In this document: positions 13,218 through 24,200 of the stretch, piece after piece
Numbering within the stretch: the stretch's first letter is position 1
Layout of the letters: the number at the start of each line of letters is the position of its first letter
Source: Dolomedes plantarius
Lineage: Eukaryota > Arthropoda > Arachnida > Araneae > Dolomedidae
DNA: 64,000 nt
Reading direction: 5' to 3'
Assembly (NCBI GenBank): GCA_907164885.2
Contig: OU015503.1
Span: 62,232,720-62,296,719 of the forward strand
Made by a program: the position numbers and the translations under genes
Notes under the pieces: generated by a model
What the model saw: only the letters and a program-made list of their open reading frames with translations
Told to the model about the DNA's origin: nothing
Databases searched by the model: none

Positions 13218-13517
13218 CTGTGTATGGGCCGTTAAATTCGTAGGCAAGAGAGTCACTCCGTGGGTAAGGGTTTTTAAGGGTGGGAAGATGATACGTTTGT
13301 GACCGTATACAGTTAATTGTTGGTATGGTTAGTACTTTGCGTTGATATGAAAACGAGTGATTAGTCATATGTACATACACAAATCAATTTATTAAACATA
13401 ATAATGAATTATATACACTCATACATTTCATAATCTATCTGGTGATTAAGAATACTAAAATTACTAACTTATTACGCAACAATTCTTAAGTGATATATAT
13501 ATATATATATGTATATA
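13218..13517. other. Unannotated spacer ending in a short (TA)n
   Basis: No coding potential; the TA run at 13493-13517 borders Tc1 element 3. Confidence 0.5.
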
Positions 13518-14719
13518 CACTGAAGTGCCACTGAATTAGGGATACCTACCTAGTAACGTGTTGGGCGTACTCTGACCTTGATAACGGCTGCCACACGACG
13601 AGGCATAGATTCAACAAGTTTCTGGAAACGTTCCACGGGAATGGCTTGCCAAATATTGGCTAAAGCTGTCAATAATTCAGTAAGGTTCTTTGGTGCTGTG
13701 TGATGACCTTTCACGCCTTGTTCCAAAACATCCCAAAGATGATCAATAGGATTTAAGTCTGGGCTTCTAGGTGGCCAATTCATGACAGAGAAGTCAGAGG
13801 AATGCTCATCCAACCAGCCAGTAGCCAACCGGGACTTGTGAGAGGTACAGTTGTCTTGCTGGAAAACTCCGTGTGGATAACAGAACAACATAAACGATGG
13901 AGGTGATCACCCAGCAACTCTATGTACCGAATTGCATTGAGGGAGGTTGGTACACGCACCAAAGATCCCAAACTGTGCCACGAAAAAACACCCCAGACCA
14001 TGATTGAGCCATTGTATAGTTCCAGCCAGGCATGCAGGATCCATGGCTTCATGAGCCTGACGCCATATTCTCAGCCTCCCGTCGGCGTTAAGTAGTCGGA
14101 ATCGAGACTCATCACTCCATGTTACTCGTTTCCTGTCCTCTACACTCCAGTCTCTGTGCTCTCTTGCCCAGGCAAGACGTGCAGCCCGATGGCGAGAATA
14201 GAGCAATGGTACTCTCGTAGGTCGACGGCTCCCGAAACCCATACGGTGAAGCGAGCGTTGCGCAATCCGTTTACTGACTGTACGACTGGCACCGTCATTA
14301 AACTGGGTGGTAATTTGAGCTAATGTTTAGCTTCGCTGGCTACGCACAATACGCCTGAGCCGTCTCTCGCCACGCACTGTCAAGGCTAATTGTCCTTTGC
14401 AGTTTGCCCGATCGCTAGTTTTTTTTTCACCATCCATGTATTCTTGGTATACTCTTGACACTGTGTACCTTGAAAATCCTAGCTGTCTGGCGATTTCGGA
14501 AATTGAATGGCCCATGCGTCGCGCACCTACGATTTGTCCGCGATCGAAGGCGTCTAAATCAGGCAGTTTACCCATACTGGCAATTCCAACAACTAATTCA
14601 AAAGAACCACAGTACGCGCTATATATGCAGTTACCACAGCGCCCTCACTTGCGCATACATGATGCGCAGCGCCACACAATTTGCATAGGCTTTGCTATCC
14701 CTAATTCACTGGCACTTCA

Positions 14720-14722
<3 letters not shown>
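13518..14722 (-). mobile_element. Tc1-like element 3
   Basis: 27-bp TIRs: 'CACTGAAGTGCCACTGAATT' continuing 'AGGGATA', with one mismatch at the other end. TA flanks. 1205 bp, transposase on the minus strand. Confidence 0.93.
13550..14575 (-). pseudogene. Tc1-like transposase with one stop and two compensating frameshifts
   Basis: The frame starts at 'MGKLPDLDAFDRGQIVGARR' (N-terminal HTH). A TAA at 14327 follows 'RIVRSQRS', then the same frame resumes through 'SLHRMGFGSRRPTRVPLLYS' and the first acid in 'TWSDESRFRLL'. Near 14000 the frame slips so that 'SIMVWGVFSWHSLG' is read in another frame, and near 13895 it returns for 'VFQQDNCTSHKS'. The third motif reads 'SPDLNPIDHLWD', where relatives have Glu; Asp is chemically similar, so this may or may not be a lesion. 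The C-terminus 'SMPRRVAAVIKVRVRPTRY' is complete. 36 residues lie between the second and third acids. Confidence 0.9.

Positions 14723-14763
<41 letters not shown>
14723..14763. repeat. (TA)n microsatellite
   Basis: Abuts the right end of Tc1 element 3. Confidence 0.92.
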
Positions 14764-14767
<4 letters not shown>

Positions 14768-15954
14768 ACATTTGTAATATTAACTGTGACTTCTCCTATG
14801 ATTACCCTACGCGATCACCTAATATATCATTATTCAGTGAGCATACCATATGGAATTACCAAGTATACAAAATCCCATACCTGTTGCACTTTTTTCGCTC
14901 ACACAGCTGGGAAGGCCCTTTCTTTACTCTACAATGGGTTCTCCTATTGTCAATAGCATTGAGGGGTGGATTTCGTAGCTCTTCTATGGCACAACTGGTT
15001 ACCGGACTCTGCACCTTTAAGGGATGGCGCACATACTACGAAGGGGTTCGGCATGGATGAGACTCTACTTCCGCTTTGAACTGGACGGGAGACTCCTTGT
15101 AGGTCTAAGGGCTGGTCGCCGTGTCGGGTCCTCTCCTTGGGTCGGCAGGCTGGCGCATCTGGTTAGGGTCGGAGCGGGAATCTTTTCGGTTAATTGGCAC
15201 TTCAAATGGCAGGCATTTCATTCACTGGAACAGGGGGCTTACATCTACTTCTCCAATAGTCATCTGTCTAGCTCCGATTACATCTCTTAGGTAGACTGCG
15301 TGTACGACTGCCTCTCTATGCTAGGTTCATTCAGTATTCGAATTTGCATCACTATCTCCCTGACTACCGCTGGGTCTTACATACCCGCCATGCGAAATCC
15401 ACTGCGGCCCTTTCAGCTTTTCTTAATTCTGCCTGCGCCTCTCGATTTCTCAAATCAATCTGCTCTGCTCTGCCCTGCTCTACTCTAATCAAAATTTCTT
15501 ATCCTCAACTTAATTTCAATTCTTCACTCTGGGCTTCCATTGGTGGCCACCTTCTGACCAATGGGTCAACCTGGACTTACATTATTGGTTGAACATACAT
15601 TTTTATAATAATATTTCCTCGAATCTAAATTGAAGGGGGCTTCAGCCCCTCTTACTACTGCGGTTCACTCTGGGGGTTCCTCACACTCCCTTCGATCTCC
15701 TACTGCGCTACTAAGTCAACCTTATAAATTCCCATATCTCCTTTTTCATCTTCAATTTCGGACCCCTTCGTTTCCAATTGTCGCCTGCCTAGTTCATTAA
15801 ATCCAGCTGGTCCACATTTATTAGCCGGTCAAGCCCCGTTGCCTGCCCTCCTCATGTTACTTATTCTCTATCCCCTCTTAACAATGTTGCTTTCTGCACC
15901 TGCGACTTGACTCTCCCTCTTTTCTAAGAAACGTGTCGCCTCTCACTACGACAA
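14764..15954. other. Unassigned GC-richer tract
   Basis: Noticeably richer in C/G than its surroundings, with pyrimidine-rich stretches around 15400-15960. Short plus-strand ORFs (such as 15024-15290 and 15344-15592) show no motif I recognise. It could be a decayed LINE or 5' region of an unidentified element, or a host exon remnant; the sequence does not decide this. Confidence 0.3.
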
Positions 15955-16095
15955 CGTTCCTCCCAGATGTTCTCCCTGGGTATGGAGGTAGCATAAAGGG
16001 GCTATGTTGGTTCATCTATACGGTGCCCCCATTGCAAGAAACAACAATTTCGCTGTATAGGGGTTGAATGTCGAAAAATGGTGTGAGTGCCTCGT
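15955..16095 (+). repeat. Dispersed repeat family C, copy 1 (partial)
   Basis: 'CTCCCAGATG', 'GGTAGCATAA' and 'ATCTATACGGTGCCCCCATTG' line up with the 3' half of the repeats at 28290-28780 and 29450-29660. The remainder to 16280 is AT-rich and featureless. Confidence 0.55.
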
Positions 16096-16711
16096 TGGAA
16101 AAAAATATTAATTTAATAGAAATGAATCTTCAGGAATTAAAAAAAATATGTTAATTAATGTTATTTACTGTGTAATAAACCGTATATTTTAAGTAAATGT
16201 ACCTCAATACTTATCTATCATTCCCAACTCAAACTTTCATAATACTGAAAGGAAGGGAATTATCAGTTCACAAACTTTAACACTAGAACGTCGGCTGCCG
16301 TCATTTTGACGGTTTCGGACATACTATTGAAAGCTATGTCTGTATTTATGTACTGAGGCTTCTGAAATTTTATGACTTTTTTTAATTTTGCGCGAAATAT
16401 ACACACACATTTACAAAATTATATTCGATAGTAAAGAGGGGGAGAAAATGTGTTGTATACCTACTAAGACTAAAAGCCGTCTATTTGACGGAAATATAGA
16501 AAACGGGCAGAAATCTTTAAAATAGTACCTGAAAACTGCTAGTTACTTTTCGCCTCTTTTGCAAATAACAGAAATATTGGCTCTTCGGAAATATTGGTGC
16601 TGAAAAATAACGACTGCACAAACTAAGCATTTATTTTTACGGATAATCCATACCAGATTGTGATCTCGGCATACTTGCATAAAAATATATCTAAATATGT
16701 ACTAATTTAAA

Positions 16712-16790
16712 GCCTGGTGGCGTAGTGGGTAAAAGCGTCAAGCTATCACACCACAGGTCCAGAGTTCGACCTTGCGACTGGGCAAGGTTG
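16712..16790 (+). repeat. tRNA-derived SINE head
   Basis: An A-box-like 'TGGCGTAGTGGGT' at 16718 and a B-box-like 'AGTTCGACC' at 16763, spaced as in tRNA genes, form an internal RNA polymerase III promoter. It does not fold into a convincing complete tRNA and runs straight into the minisatellite, so I call it a SINE head, not a tRNA gene. Confidence 0.65.
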
Positions 16791-17488
16791 ACTCAGCTTT
16801 AAATCCCTTGAGCGGGCCGATAAAATGAGGACCACCTTGCTACTGGGCAAGGTCGACTCAGCCTTTAATCCCTTCAGCGGGTGGATAAAATGAGGACCAC
16901 CTTGCTACTGGGCAAGGTCGACTCAGCCTTTAATCCCTTCAGCGGGTGGATAAAATGAGGACCACCCTTCGACTGGGCAAGGTCGACTCAGCCTTTAATC
17001 CCTTGAGCGGGTCGATAAAATGAGGACCACCCTGCGACTGTGCAAGGTCGACTCAGCCTTTAATCCCTTGAGCGGGTCGATAAAATGAGGACCACCCTGC
17101 GACTCGACATGGTCGACTAAGCCTTTCGTCCCTTGAGCGGGTCGATAAAATGAGGACCACCCTTCGACTGGGCAAGGTCGACTCAGCCTTAAATCCCTTG
17201 AGCGGGTCGATAAAATGAGGACCACCCTGCGACTGGGCAATTTCGACTCAGCCTTTAATCCCTCCAGCGGGTCGATAAAATGAGGACCATCCTGCGACTG
17301 GGCAAGGTCGACTCAGCCTTTAATCCCTTCAGCGGGTCGATAAAATGAGGACCACCCTGCGACTCGACATGGTCGACTAAGCCTTTCGTCCCTTGAGCGG
17401 GTCGATAAAATGAGGACCACCCTTCGACTGGGCAAGGTCGACTCAGCCTTTCATCCCTTTAGCGGATCGATAAAATGAGGACCAAGCA
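16775..17488 (+). repeat. 65-bp minisatellite, 11 copies
   Basis: 'TAAAATGAGGACCA' recurs at 16821, 16886, 16951, 17016, 17081, 17146, 17211, 17276, 17341, 17406 and 17471, an invariant 65-bp step. Each unit holds 'GGGCAAGGTCGACTCAGCC', 'TTTAATCCCTT' and 'AGCGGGTCGA'. The variant unit with 'GACTCGACATGGTCGACTAA' occurs twice, four units apart, each time followed by a 'CCTTCGACTGGG' unit, pointing to a 260-bp block duplication. It is formed within the body of the SINE; the SINE 3' part appears to continue at 17489-17640. Confidence 0.96.
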
Positions 17489-17655
17489 TGCTTGGGAACT
17501 AAACTCTGGGGGTCCCACGTCAGGTTGACCACCTGACCGTGATATGTGCTGTATGGTACCCCAAGCCCACGGTCAAGAAAGCGGAGATGGGTACCGCCGG
17601 CCTTGGTCTACAGCGGACTGTTGCGCCATGAGATTTTATATACCAATTTGTTATA

Positions 17656-18408
17656 CAGGGTGTCTCAGTTAAACGTTTCAGAACTTCTACGAGGGGATAG
17701 GATGCATCCTGACGACTCGAAATCATGTAGCAATGTGAGGTCGGAAATGCTTTTCTGAAGCGGTGATGTAAACAGAAACACCATAAAGAAAGAGACTGTA
17801 AGTGAAGAATCGTTTTAATAATAATTGTATAAAAACAAAAGGTACATGGGTCAAAGTAAGTGTTCGAAGTTTTTTTCCACCAACTGCAATGCAGACCTCA
17901 CATCTCCGGCGCATGGAATTCCGAACATTCTGGAATAATCCAGGCTCATCTCGAATTTCTCCGGCAGCTACTGCGATTCTTGCAACCAGCTCCTCAGCAA
18001 TGTCAACGGGGGTATCATAAACCTGTGTTTTCATATGCCCCCATAAATAAAAATTAAGACATGATAGGTCTGGTGACCGAGCAGGCCAACGCACGAAACC
18101 ACCACGTCCGATCCACTGTTGGACATATCTGACGTCTAGGTAGTTACGGAGGCTGGCCCACTACAATCTGCAGCCCCGTACACCAAATGCATGTTGGCTA
18201 ACTCTGCGTTCGTATAATTAGCCATCCTAGTAACTTTGAGTCCTGGTGCGAAATGACGATTCCCTGCACAAACTCTCGGAACTTTCACGCAACGCCATCT
18301 ACTGCGTCAGAAAATCATTTCGAACCCCGCATTGCTATATTATTTCGAGCCGTCAGGTTACACCCTACCCCTCGTAGAAGTTCTGAAACGTTTAACTGAG
18401 ACACACTG
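17656..18408 (-). mobile_element. Mariner-type deletion derivative inside the piggyBac-like element
   Basis: TIRs begin 'CAGGGTGTCTCAGTTAAACG' (left) and 'CAGTGTGTCTCAGTTAAACG' (right, inverse) and stay similar for about 80 bp ('AACTTCTACGAGGGG', 'CCTGACGRCTCGAAAT'). TA flanks. 753 bp, keeping only the 3' part of the transposase gene. Confidence 0.88.
17840..18180 (-). pseudogene. C-terminal remnant of a DUF4817-type mariner transposase
   Basis: The minus strand reads 'WIGRGGFVRWPARSPDLSCL' then 'NFYLWGHMKTQVYDTPVD' and '...EIRDEPGLFQNVRNSMRRRC'. This is the region around the third catalytic acid and the C-terminal tail of arthropod Tc1/mariner proteins ending in 'WGHMK..VY'. The third acid is Asn here ('SCLNFYLWG'; relatives have Asp). 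The first two acids are lost with the deleted 5' part. Confidence 0.8.
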
Positions 18409-18558
18409 TATATTGGTATGAAATAGTTCAAAATTTAAAGTATTTAACCATTCAAATAAACATTAAAAATTTTAAATTCTTGATATTATTTTTAACCGTC
18501 GAAATTGACTGCGTACAGTCATTTTAGTATGAAAAAATTCCCTTCTTTCTAGTGTTAA

Positions 18559-19166
18559 TCCTAGGTGTAATTCCTCTCAAAATGCGCAATCATAAATGTC
18601 TCATATTTTAAATTTAATATCTCGTGATCTAGTTACAACTTCGTTACAACAAACCATTCTATCTACAACAAATCCTCTACACTTTTAAAACATTAAATAT
18701 GTGCAAGCGATTGCAGTCACTAATATTTCATGACTTATTTCCAAAACATTGTTCGCCGTCAAATTTGAAGGATTTTCCGTCATGGGAAATTTAGGAAATT
18801 GTTTTCGTAATACCTCTTAAGAAATATTACGTTATTCGATTTGATGAAAACTAATCAGCTCGGCTGAAAGACTAAAGGGATTTCGGAGTATTTCTAAGAG
18901 GCAGGTAATCTAATGACATCTGAAGATTAGTGACTAAAATATGTAAAGTAATTGATGGAGGATTTAAAGTCGATGTCTAAGTAATACGTTTTGGAAACAC
19001 TGTGAAATATTCAACGTTTATTTAAATTAGTTTTCATCGCTTATAATCTCGATAAAATAAATTGCCTTAAAAATTCTAAAATTTCAGCTATAAAGGACTA
19101 TAGATGAATACAAAATTCAATATTAATTTTCATTTAGCAATCATATTATTCTTCATACTCCTTATA
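18559..19166. other. Unannotated AT-rich spacer
   Basis: No ORF, repeat or element end recognised. Confidence 0.5.
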
Positions 19167-19168
19167 TA

Positions 19169-19990
19169 CAGTCGAACCCCGTTATAGCGAACCTTGTATG
19201 TAACGAACTCCCGGATATAACGAACGAAAATTTTGGTCCTGCCGTTTTCCTATTGTATTTAATGGTAATTTATCCTTTTATAGAGAACCTAAGAAATCTT
19301 AAGAATCAGCTATAAAGAACCTTTCTTTTCAGTCGACTACTGAATTTTTTTTTTTGAACTTTTTAAGAATGTTGAAGAACATGACAACGAATGTTGAGGA
19401 AGCAAAGAATGCTGAAGCAGAACATGATGAACATTTACCTATTACGATGTGGATAGAAAAGCACAAAATTTCATCATTCTCAGATTGTGACATGCAATTG
19501 TTCGAAACATGTGATGCTGAAGTCAGTACATGTGAAAATCCGACTGATGAGGACATTGTGGAAGAAATTAAAATGAAACATTCTGAAATCGAAGATTCTG
19601 ACGCTGATGAAGAGGAGCATATAAATGGCGAAATCTCCACCATCTCAGATGCTACAGCAGCGATGCGTGTCATTAATAAGTTTTTGTCTACGCAAACAGT
19701 GGAAAAAAGAGTATTTGAGTCATTCGATGTATTGGACAAAGAAATTCATAAAATGTGTTTGAAATCGGCATCACGTTAGCAGGAGATAACAGATTATTTC
19801 TGCATCAAAACAGTGAATCATTAATGATCATTTTTAATAGATTTAATCAAATTTTCAATACATCTTTATTGAATACACATAGCAATTATTGAGTTATACA
19901 TTTTATGAACTCTAACATTTTTCTTAACGGTTCGGATATAGCGAACAAAACCTTTGGTCCCTGGAAGTTCGCTATAACGGGGTTCGACTG
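19169..19990 (+). mobile_element. pogo/Tigger-like deletion derivative
   Basis: TIRs 'CAGTCGAACCCCGTTATAGC' continuing 'GAAC', exactly inverted at the right end, with TA flanks. The left TIR region continues with 'CCCGGATATAACGAACGAAAA' and the right mirrors it. 822 bp; a full-length relative would be over 2 kb, so most of the transposase is deleted. Confidence 0.88.
19354..19779 (+). pseudogene. C-terminal tail of a Tigger/jerky-like transposase
   Basis: A 141-codon open frame, acidic in the middle ('EDSDADEEEH') and ending with helical 'ATAAMRVINKFLSTQTVEKR'. Tigger proteins end in a similar acidic linker and short helix after the DDE domain. Neither the CENP-B-like HTH nor the DDE motifs are present, so it is a deletion remnant. 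The antisense ORF over the same span is Ser-rich shadow. Confidence 0.6.
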
Positions 19991-20012
19991 TATATATATA
20001 TATATATATATA

Positions 20013-20309
20013 CACTACTGGCCACTGTAAATGCAACACCCTGAAGGAAACATGCAAATAACATGAAATTTACAACATGTATTAGCGGAGGTGAGATATG
20101 CAAATGATTAGAATTTCCGCGCAGACGCACATCACACGCGCCTGTGGCGCCACTTCAAAGCGCTATTTAAGGCTTTGAGATTTCGACGATTTCAAGTTCG
20201 GCACACGATGGTCACATTTGAGTCTGGAGACACCTTGAAGAGAGGATGCTAAACAGCTGCGTTATGCACCGCCACACTGGTTCTGCACCGGGTATTATGG
20301 TATGGGGTG
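20013..20309 (+). mobile_element. Tc1-like element 4, left part (split by Gypsy 1)
   Basis: Starts 'CACTACTGGCCACTGTAAAT' after TA and matches, inverted, the right end of Tc1 element 5 (52600-52897). After about 200 bp it jumps to the mid-transposase segment 'LNSCVMHRHTGSAPGIMVWG', so an internal ~550-bp deletion preceded the Gypsy insertion. It stops exactly at the GGTG target site. Confidence 0.92.
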
Positions 20310-20745
20310 TATAGAGAATCTATGCTCACTTCTACCCAGACATGGGTGTATATAATTTGAAGTGGCACTCTATTTGAATTTGAAGCAAACACAGTTTATA
20401 CATGAAACAATGTTTATTGAATTCGTTGCACATATAATTGGCTTTTACAGCGATAAGCATGCGTACTACTTGTACGGAATGTATAAACACAGCTTTCAAG
20501 AACAATATATTTTTATACTCACGAACAGTAAGTCAAACCAGCAGTACTGCCATGTAAACTTCTGGCCCGCTAAGCACTAGCGCAGGATAACACCTTTTTA
20601 ACCTTAACAACCTCCTCCTTTTCATTAATGACGCTGCGTGGTATTTATACTAAGCGCGTATGCCGAAATTAGCATATCTAAAGCAGCTTCTTTAATTCAC
20701 TCAAAAGTTCGATTCTTGTGAATCGAATCTTGTGTATACCTTACA
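20310..20745 (-). repeat. 3' LTR of Gypsy 1
   Basis: In sense orientation it opens TGTAAGGTATAC and ends TTCTCTATA. Identical to the 5' LTR except C at 20469 against A at 25845. On its inner side is 'TTCGAGGGAGGCCAG', a plausible polypurine tract. Confidence 0.96.
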
Positions 20746-21288
20746 CTGGCCTCCCTCGAAAAAAAAAATTAGGTAACTGAGGTCTGAACGGCTTCAGTTA
20801 ACTAATTGAAAACGCGTGCTGGTCTGACTTTTTACATAATGGGTGGCAAAGCCAAAAAACCTTCCACACGTTGTGTGGGGGAAAAACGCCACTACCATTT
20901 TACAAAACTAACCCCGAAGGGTCCAGGTGACACCATCACACAGTGGATTTGCAGAGTTGCGGATACTGGGCTGGCCAACTGCGCCCTAAAAAACTTATTT
21001 TAGTTAAAATTGTCAACACAATTGCACAGCATGACATTTCTTGACTGTTTGTATCTGCTCTCCCACAATTTATAATGCACATGTGTCATGATTTGTGAAG
21101 TTAGTACATTAGTGGTTAATTGGTATATTGTGCAGTATGTATTTTTTTCCTAGTCACTACATGTCCCCTTCAAAAATTTATAAAACAACAGTATGCCGTA
21201 TTTTTTTTTCAGTGGCTCACCCCTTCCCCTCAAAATGTTTACACAGTATATACACTGGGGAATTTCAAACCAATTTGGTTCGGTTTTA

Positions 21289-24200
21289 TTAAAGGGTGGG
21301 AGTTAGAATAAGAAAGTTGATACAAGACTTGTTCCTCATGAATGCAGCAACTTCCTTGCACCAGTCTGTCCAATCCGTGGAACCTCTCTTGACGGTCGAA
21401 GTCCTAGTAAAGGGGTTCGTTGACCGTGTGGGCATCCTTCGTGCAGCAGGTCGTTGGTCCTGAGGCGCTGGTCCGGCTTGACGATGGACAGGAGGTCTCT
21501 TGGGAGGAGGATCTTGTTGAGCGGCAGAGATCTTTCGTTTCCTTTGCGTCTGCTTCCCCCGCTTGCGTGGATGTTCGAACGGCTGAGAGTCAGGCGCCGA
21601 CGATGGAGAAGTCATGGGAGTCTTTCTTTTAACTCCTGACCGGGGTTCCTGTGCAGGAGTGGAGCTGCTTCCCTCATGCAGGTTATCACCGGAATCGTGA
21701 GTAGGGGGAGGACGGTCTTCGTTGGTGACCCCCGAGGGTCCAGCATCTTGTGAACCTTGTGAACCTTGTTGCACTTGATTTGAAAACAGGGTATAGTCTG
21801 CACGGTTTATATACCTCTTAATCTGGTCTATATTTGCGGGAACTTGCTGTTGGCCTTCTTGTAAGGTAACCACTGGGCCTGCTACCTTTTTTATTTGGTA
21901 CGGACCTTGAAATTTCGGGCAAAATTTCCCGACTATGCCTTTACTGGCGTTAGATAGTGAGTGGGTGGCTTTTAAAACCCATTGCCCAACTTCAAATTTC
22001 TCCTCCCTACGATTTTTATCGTAGTATATCTTCTGTTGCTTCCGCATCTGGTCATTAACTTGCTTGACCTCGCGAAGCATCTCCTGAATATCAGCTAGTT
22101 GAAATTGAGGCGCTTGCCCCGGTACGAAGAATAGACTGTCTAAAGGGGTGATAATCTTTCTGCCTAGAAAAACTTCGGCAGGTGTTTTGGCTGTCGAGTC
22201 GTGGACGGCCGAACGTAATGCAAACGCAAACTACTGTATATGTTGATCCCATGTTTTATGATTGTTTTGTATAAATGCGCGAATCATTTTAACTACATTG
22301 CGATTTACCCGCTCCGCAATATTCGACTGTGGTCTATAAGTGACCATTTTTGCATGTTTTATTTGAAGCCTGCGACACAGGTCCGTGAAAACTTCGCTGA
22401 CAAACTGAACACCGTTATCGCTAATAATTTTTACAGGGGCACCATATCGCAAAACATAATTATGTGTAAATGCATCAGCAACTGCTTTGGCTGAGGCTCT
22501 ACGCAGGGGTATAATTTCGGTCCATTTTGAAAAATGGTCGACTATTACGAGTAAGAACCTGTATTTTCCACTTGCACTACGGGGATATGGGCCTAATAAA
22601 TCTATCCCTACGATTTCATTAGGGAACGTGGCCACGATACTTTGTAAAAAACCCGCGGGGCGGTAATTTGTGTAGTTAGTACGCTGACAAGTGTTGCAGC
22701 TTTGAACGTACTGGGTGACCCACTTCCTCATTTGGGGCCAGTAAACCACCTCATTAAGTCGAGAAAAAGTTTTTCGAATACCCATATGGCCGGCTGTAGG
22801 TAAATCGTGAAGAGTATGTAGAATGTGTGTTCTCATTGAACATGGAATGACGGGACGAATTTCACCATTCCGATTTGTGGATGATTTGTAAAAAAGGAGA
22901 TCATCGACTAGTTCATAGTTCTGTGCTCTACCCTGTATAGCATGCAGATTAACTCCGGAAAATTGTTCGGGGTTTTCTAGGTATTTAACTATATCTCCGA
23001 ATTCCAGGTCTTTACGAAGTTCTTCTTTTAACTGCGTTTTATTATCTAGCACAATAGAAGTGAGCATTTCACATTGAGTTATCGACTCCCCCTCTGGGTC
23101 TCTGCTTAAAGCATCCGCTACCAGATTTCCTTTCCCCGGACGATGCTCAATGATTAAGTTGTATTCCTGGATCTTTAATGCCCAGCGAATGACACGAGGC
23201 GTAAAATTTTTGCCCGAGTATAATCGGGTTAAAGCAGCATGGTCAGTTATAACCCGAACCGGCTGTTCTGAGAAATAACAGCGAAATTTTTTGAGTGCTA
23301 CGACAATAGCCAAACATTCCCTTTCAGTGGTTGTATAGTTTCGTTCTGCGGAATTTAAAGTTCGCGATGTGAAAGCGATAGGTTGGTTTTCCTGCATTAG
23401 TACAGCGCCGATTCCGACATTAGAAGCATCCGTTTGCACTACGAATTGTAGCTTGTGATCTGGATGGCGTAGTACCGGAGCTTGGATCAATTTCTGCTTT
23501 AATGTTTGGAAGGCGTTCTGGGCTTCAGAACTCCACGTAAATTTAGTGCGTTTCTTTCGCAATTTGTAAAGCGGTTCGGCGACTTCCGAGAATGCAGGTA
23601 TAAATGTGCGGTAATATGAGCAAAGACCAAGAAACGACGAAAGTTGTTTTCCCGTTTGTGGGATTTTAAACGCTTTTACAGCGTCGATTTTAGATGAATC
23701 CGTTTGAACGCCCTGACGCGTAATTTTGAATCCTAAATACGGTAGTTCTTTGCGGACGAACTGACACTTTTTTGTATTTATTGTTAAGCCAGCCTGTTTT
23801 ATCAGAGAGAGCACTTCCTGTAAAAGAGCTAAGTGCTCGGTTAAAGTTTCCCCCGTAATAATTATGTCGTCGAGGTATACGGCAACGTTCTTTCCTAAAA
23901 CAGGCCTTAGTACTATATCCATAAGTTTTTGGAATGTGCCAGGTGCCCCATTGAGTCCAAAGGGCATGCGACGAAACGCAAAAGTGCCTTTTTTTGTTAT
24001 AAACGCCGTTTTTTTAACGTCTTCAGCCGCCATAGGTACTTGGAAAAACCCGGATGTTAAATCTAAAGTAGTCATGTATTTAAATGACTTTAAACTATGA
24101 AGAATATCCTCAATTATTGGCATAGGATATGTAGAGAATTTTGTTACTTTATTCAGCCCCCTGTAATCAACTGCAAATCTCCAGGCTTCGGGATCAGTAA

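Larger units (their letters stand above)
16281..18554. mobile_element. piggyBac-like non-autonomous element hosting two other insertions
   Basis: TTAA sits at both borders (16277-16280 and 18555-18558), with terminal 'CACTAGAA' at the left and its exact inverse at the right. Subterminal 'CTGCCGTCATTTTGACGG' and 'CCGTCTATTTGACGG' are small palindromes of the kind found in piggyBac ends, and the right end carries related 'CCGTCGAAATTGACTG'. No piggyBac transposase remains. The interior contains a tRNA-SINE with a minisatellite (16712-17510) and a mariner derivative (17656-18408). Confidence 0.65.

Noticed and set aside
16775..17488. CRISPR-like regular repeat array
   Set aside because: The repeats are head to tail without unique spacers, and the genome is eukaryotic; it is a minisatellite. 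The 251-bp array was rejected for the same reason.
19329..19739. 136-codon Ser-rich minus-strand ORF
   Set aside because: Antisense shadow of the Tigger C-terminal frame.
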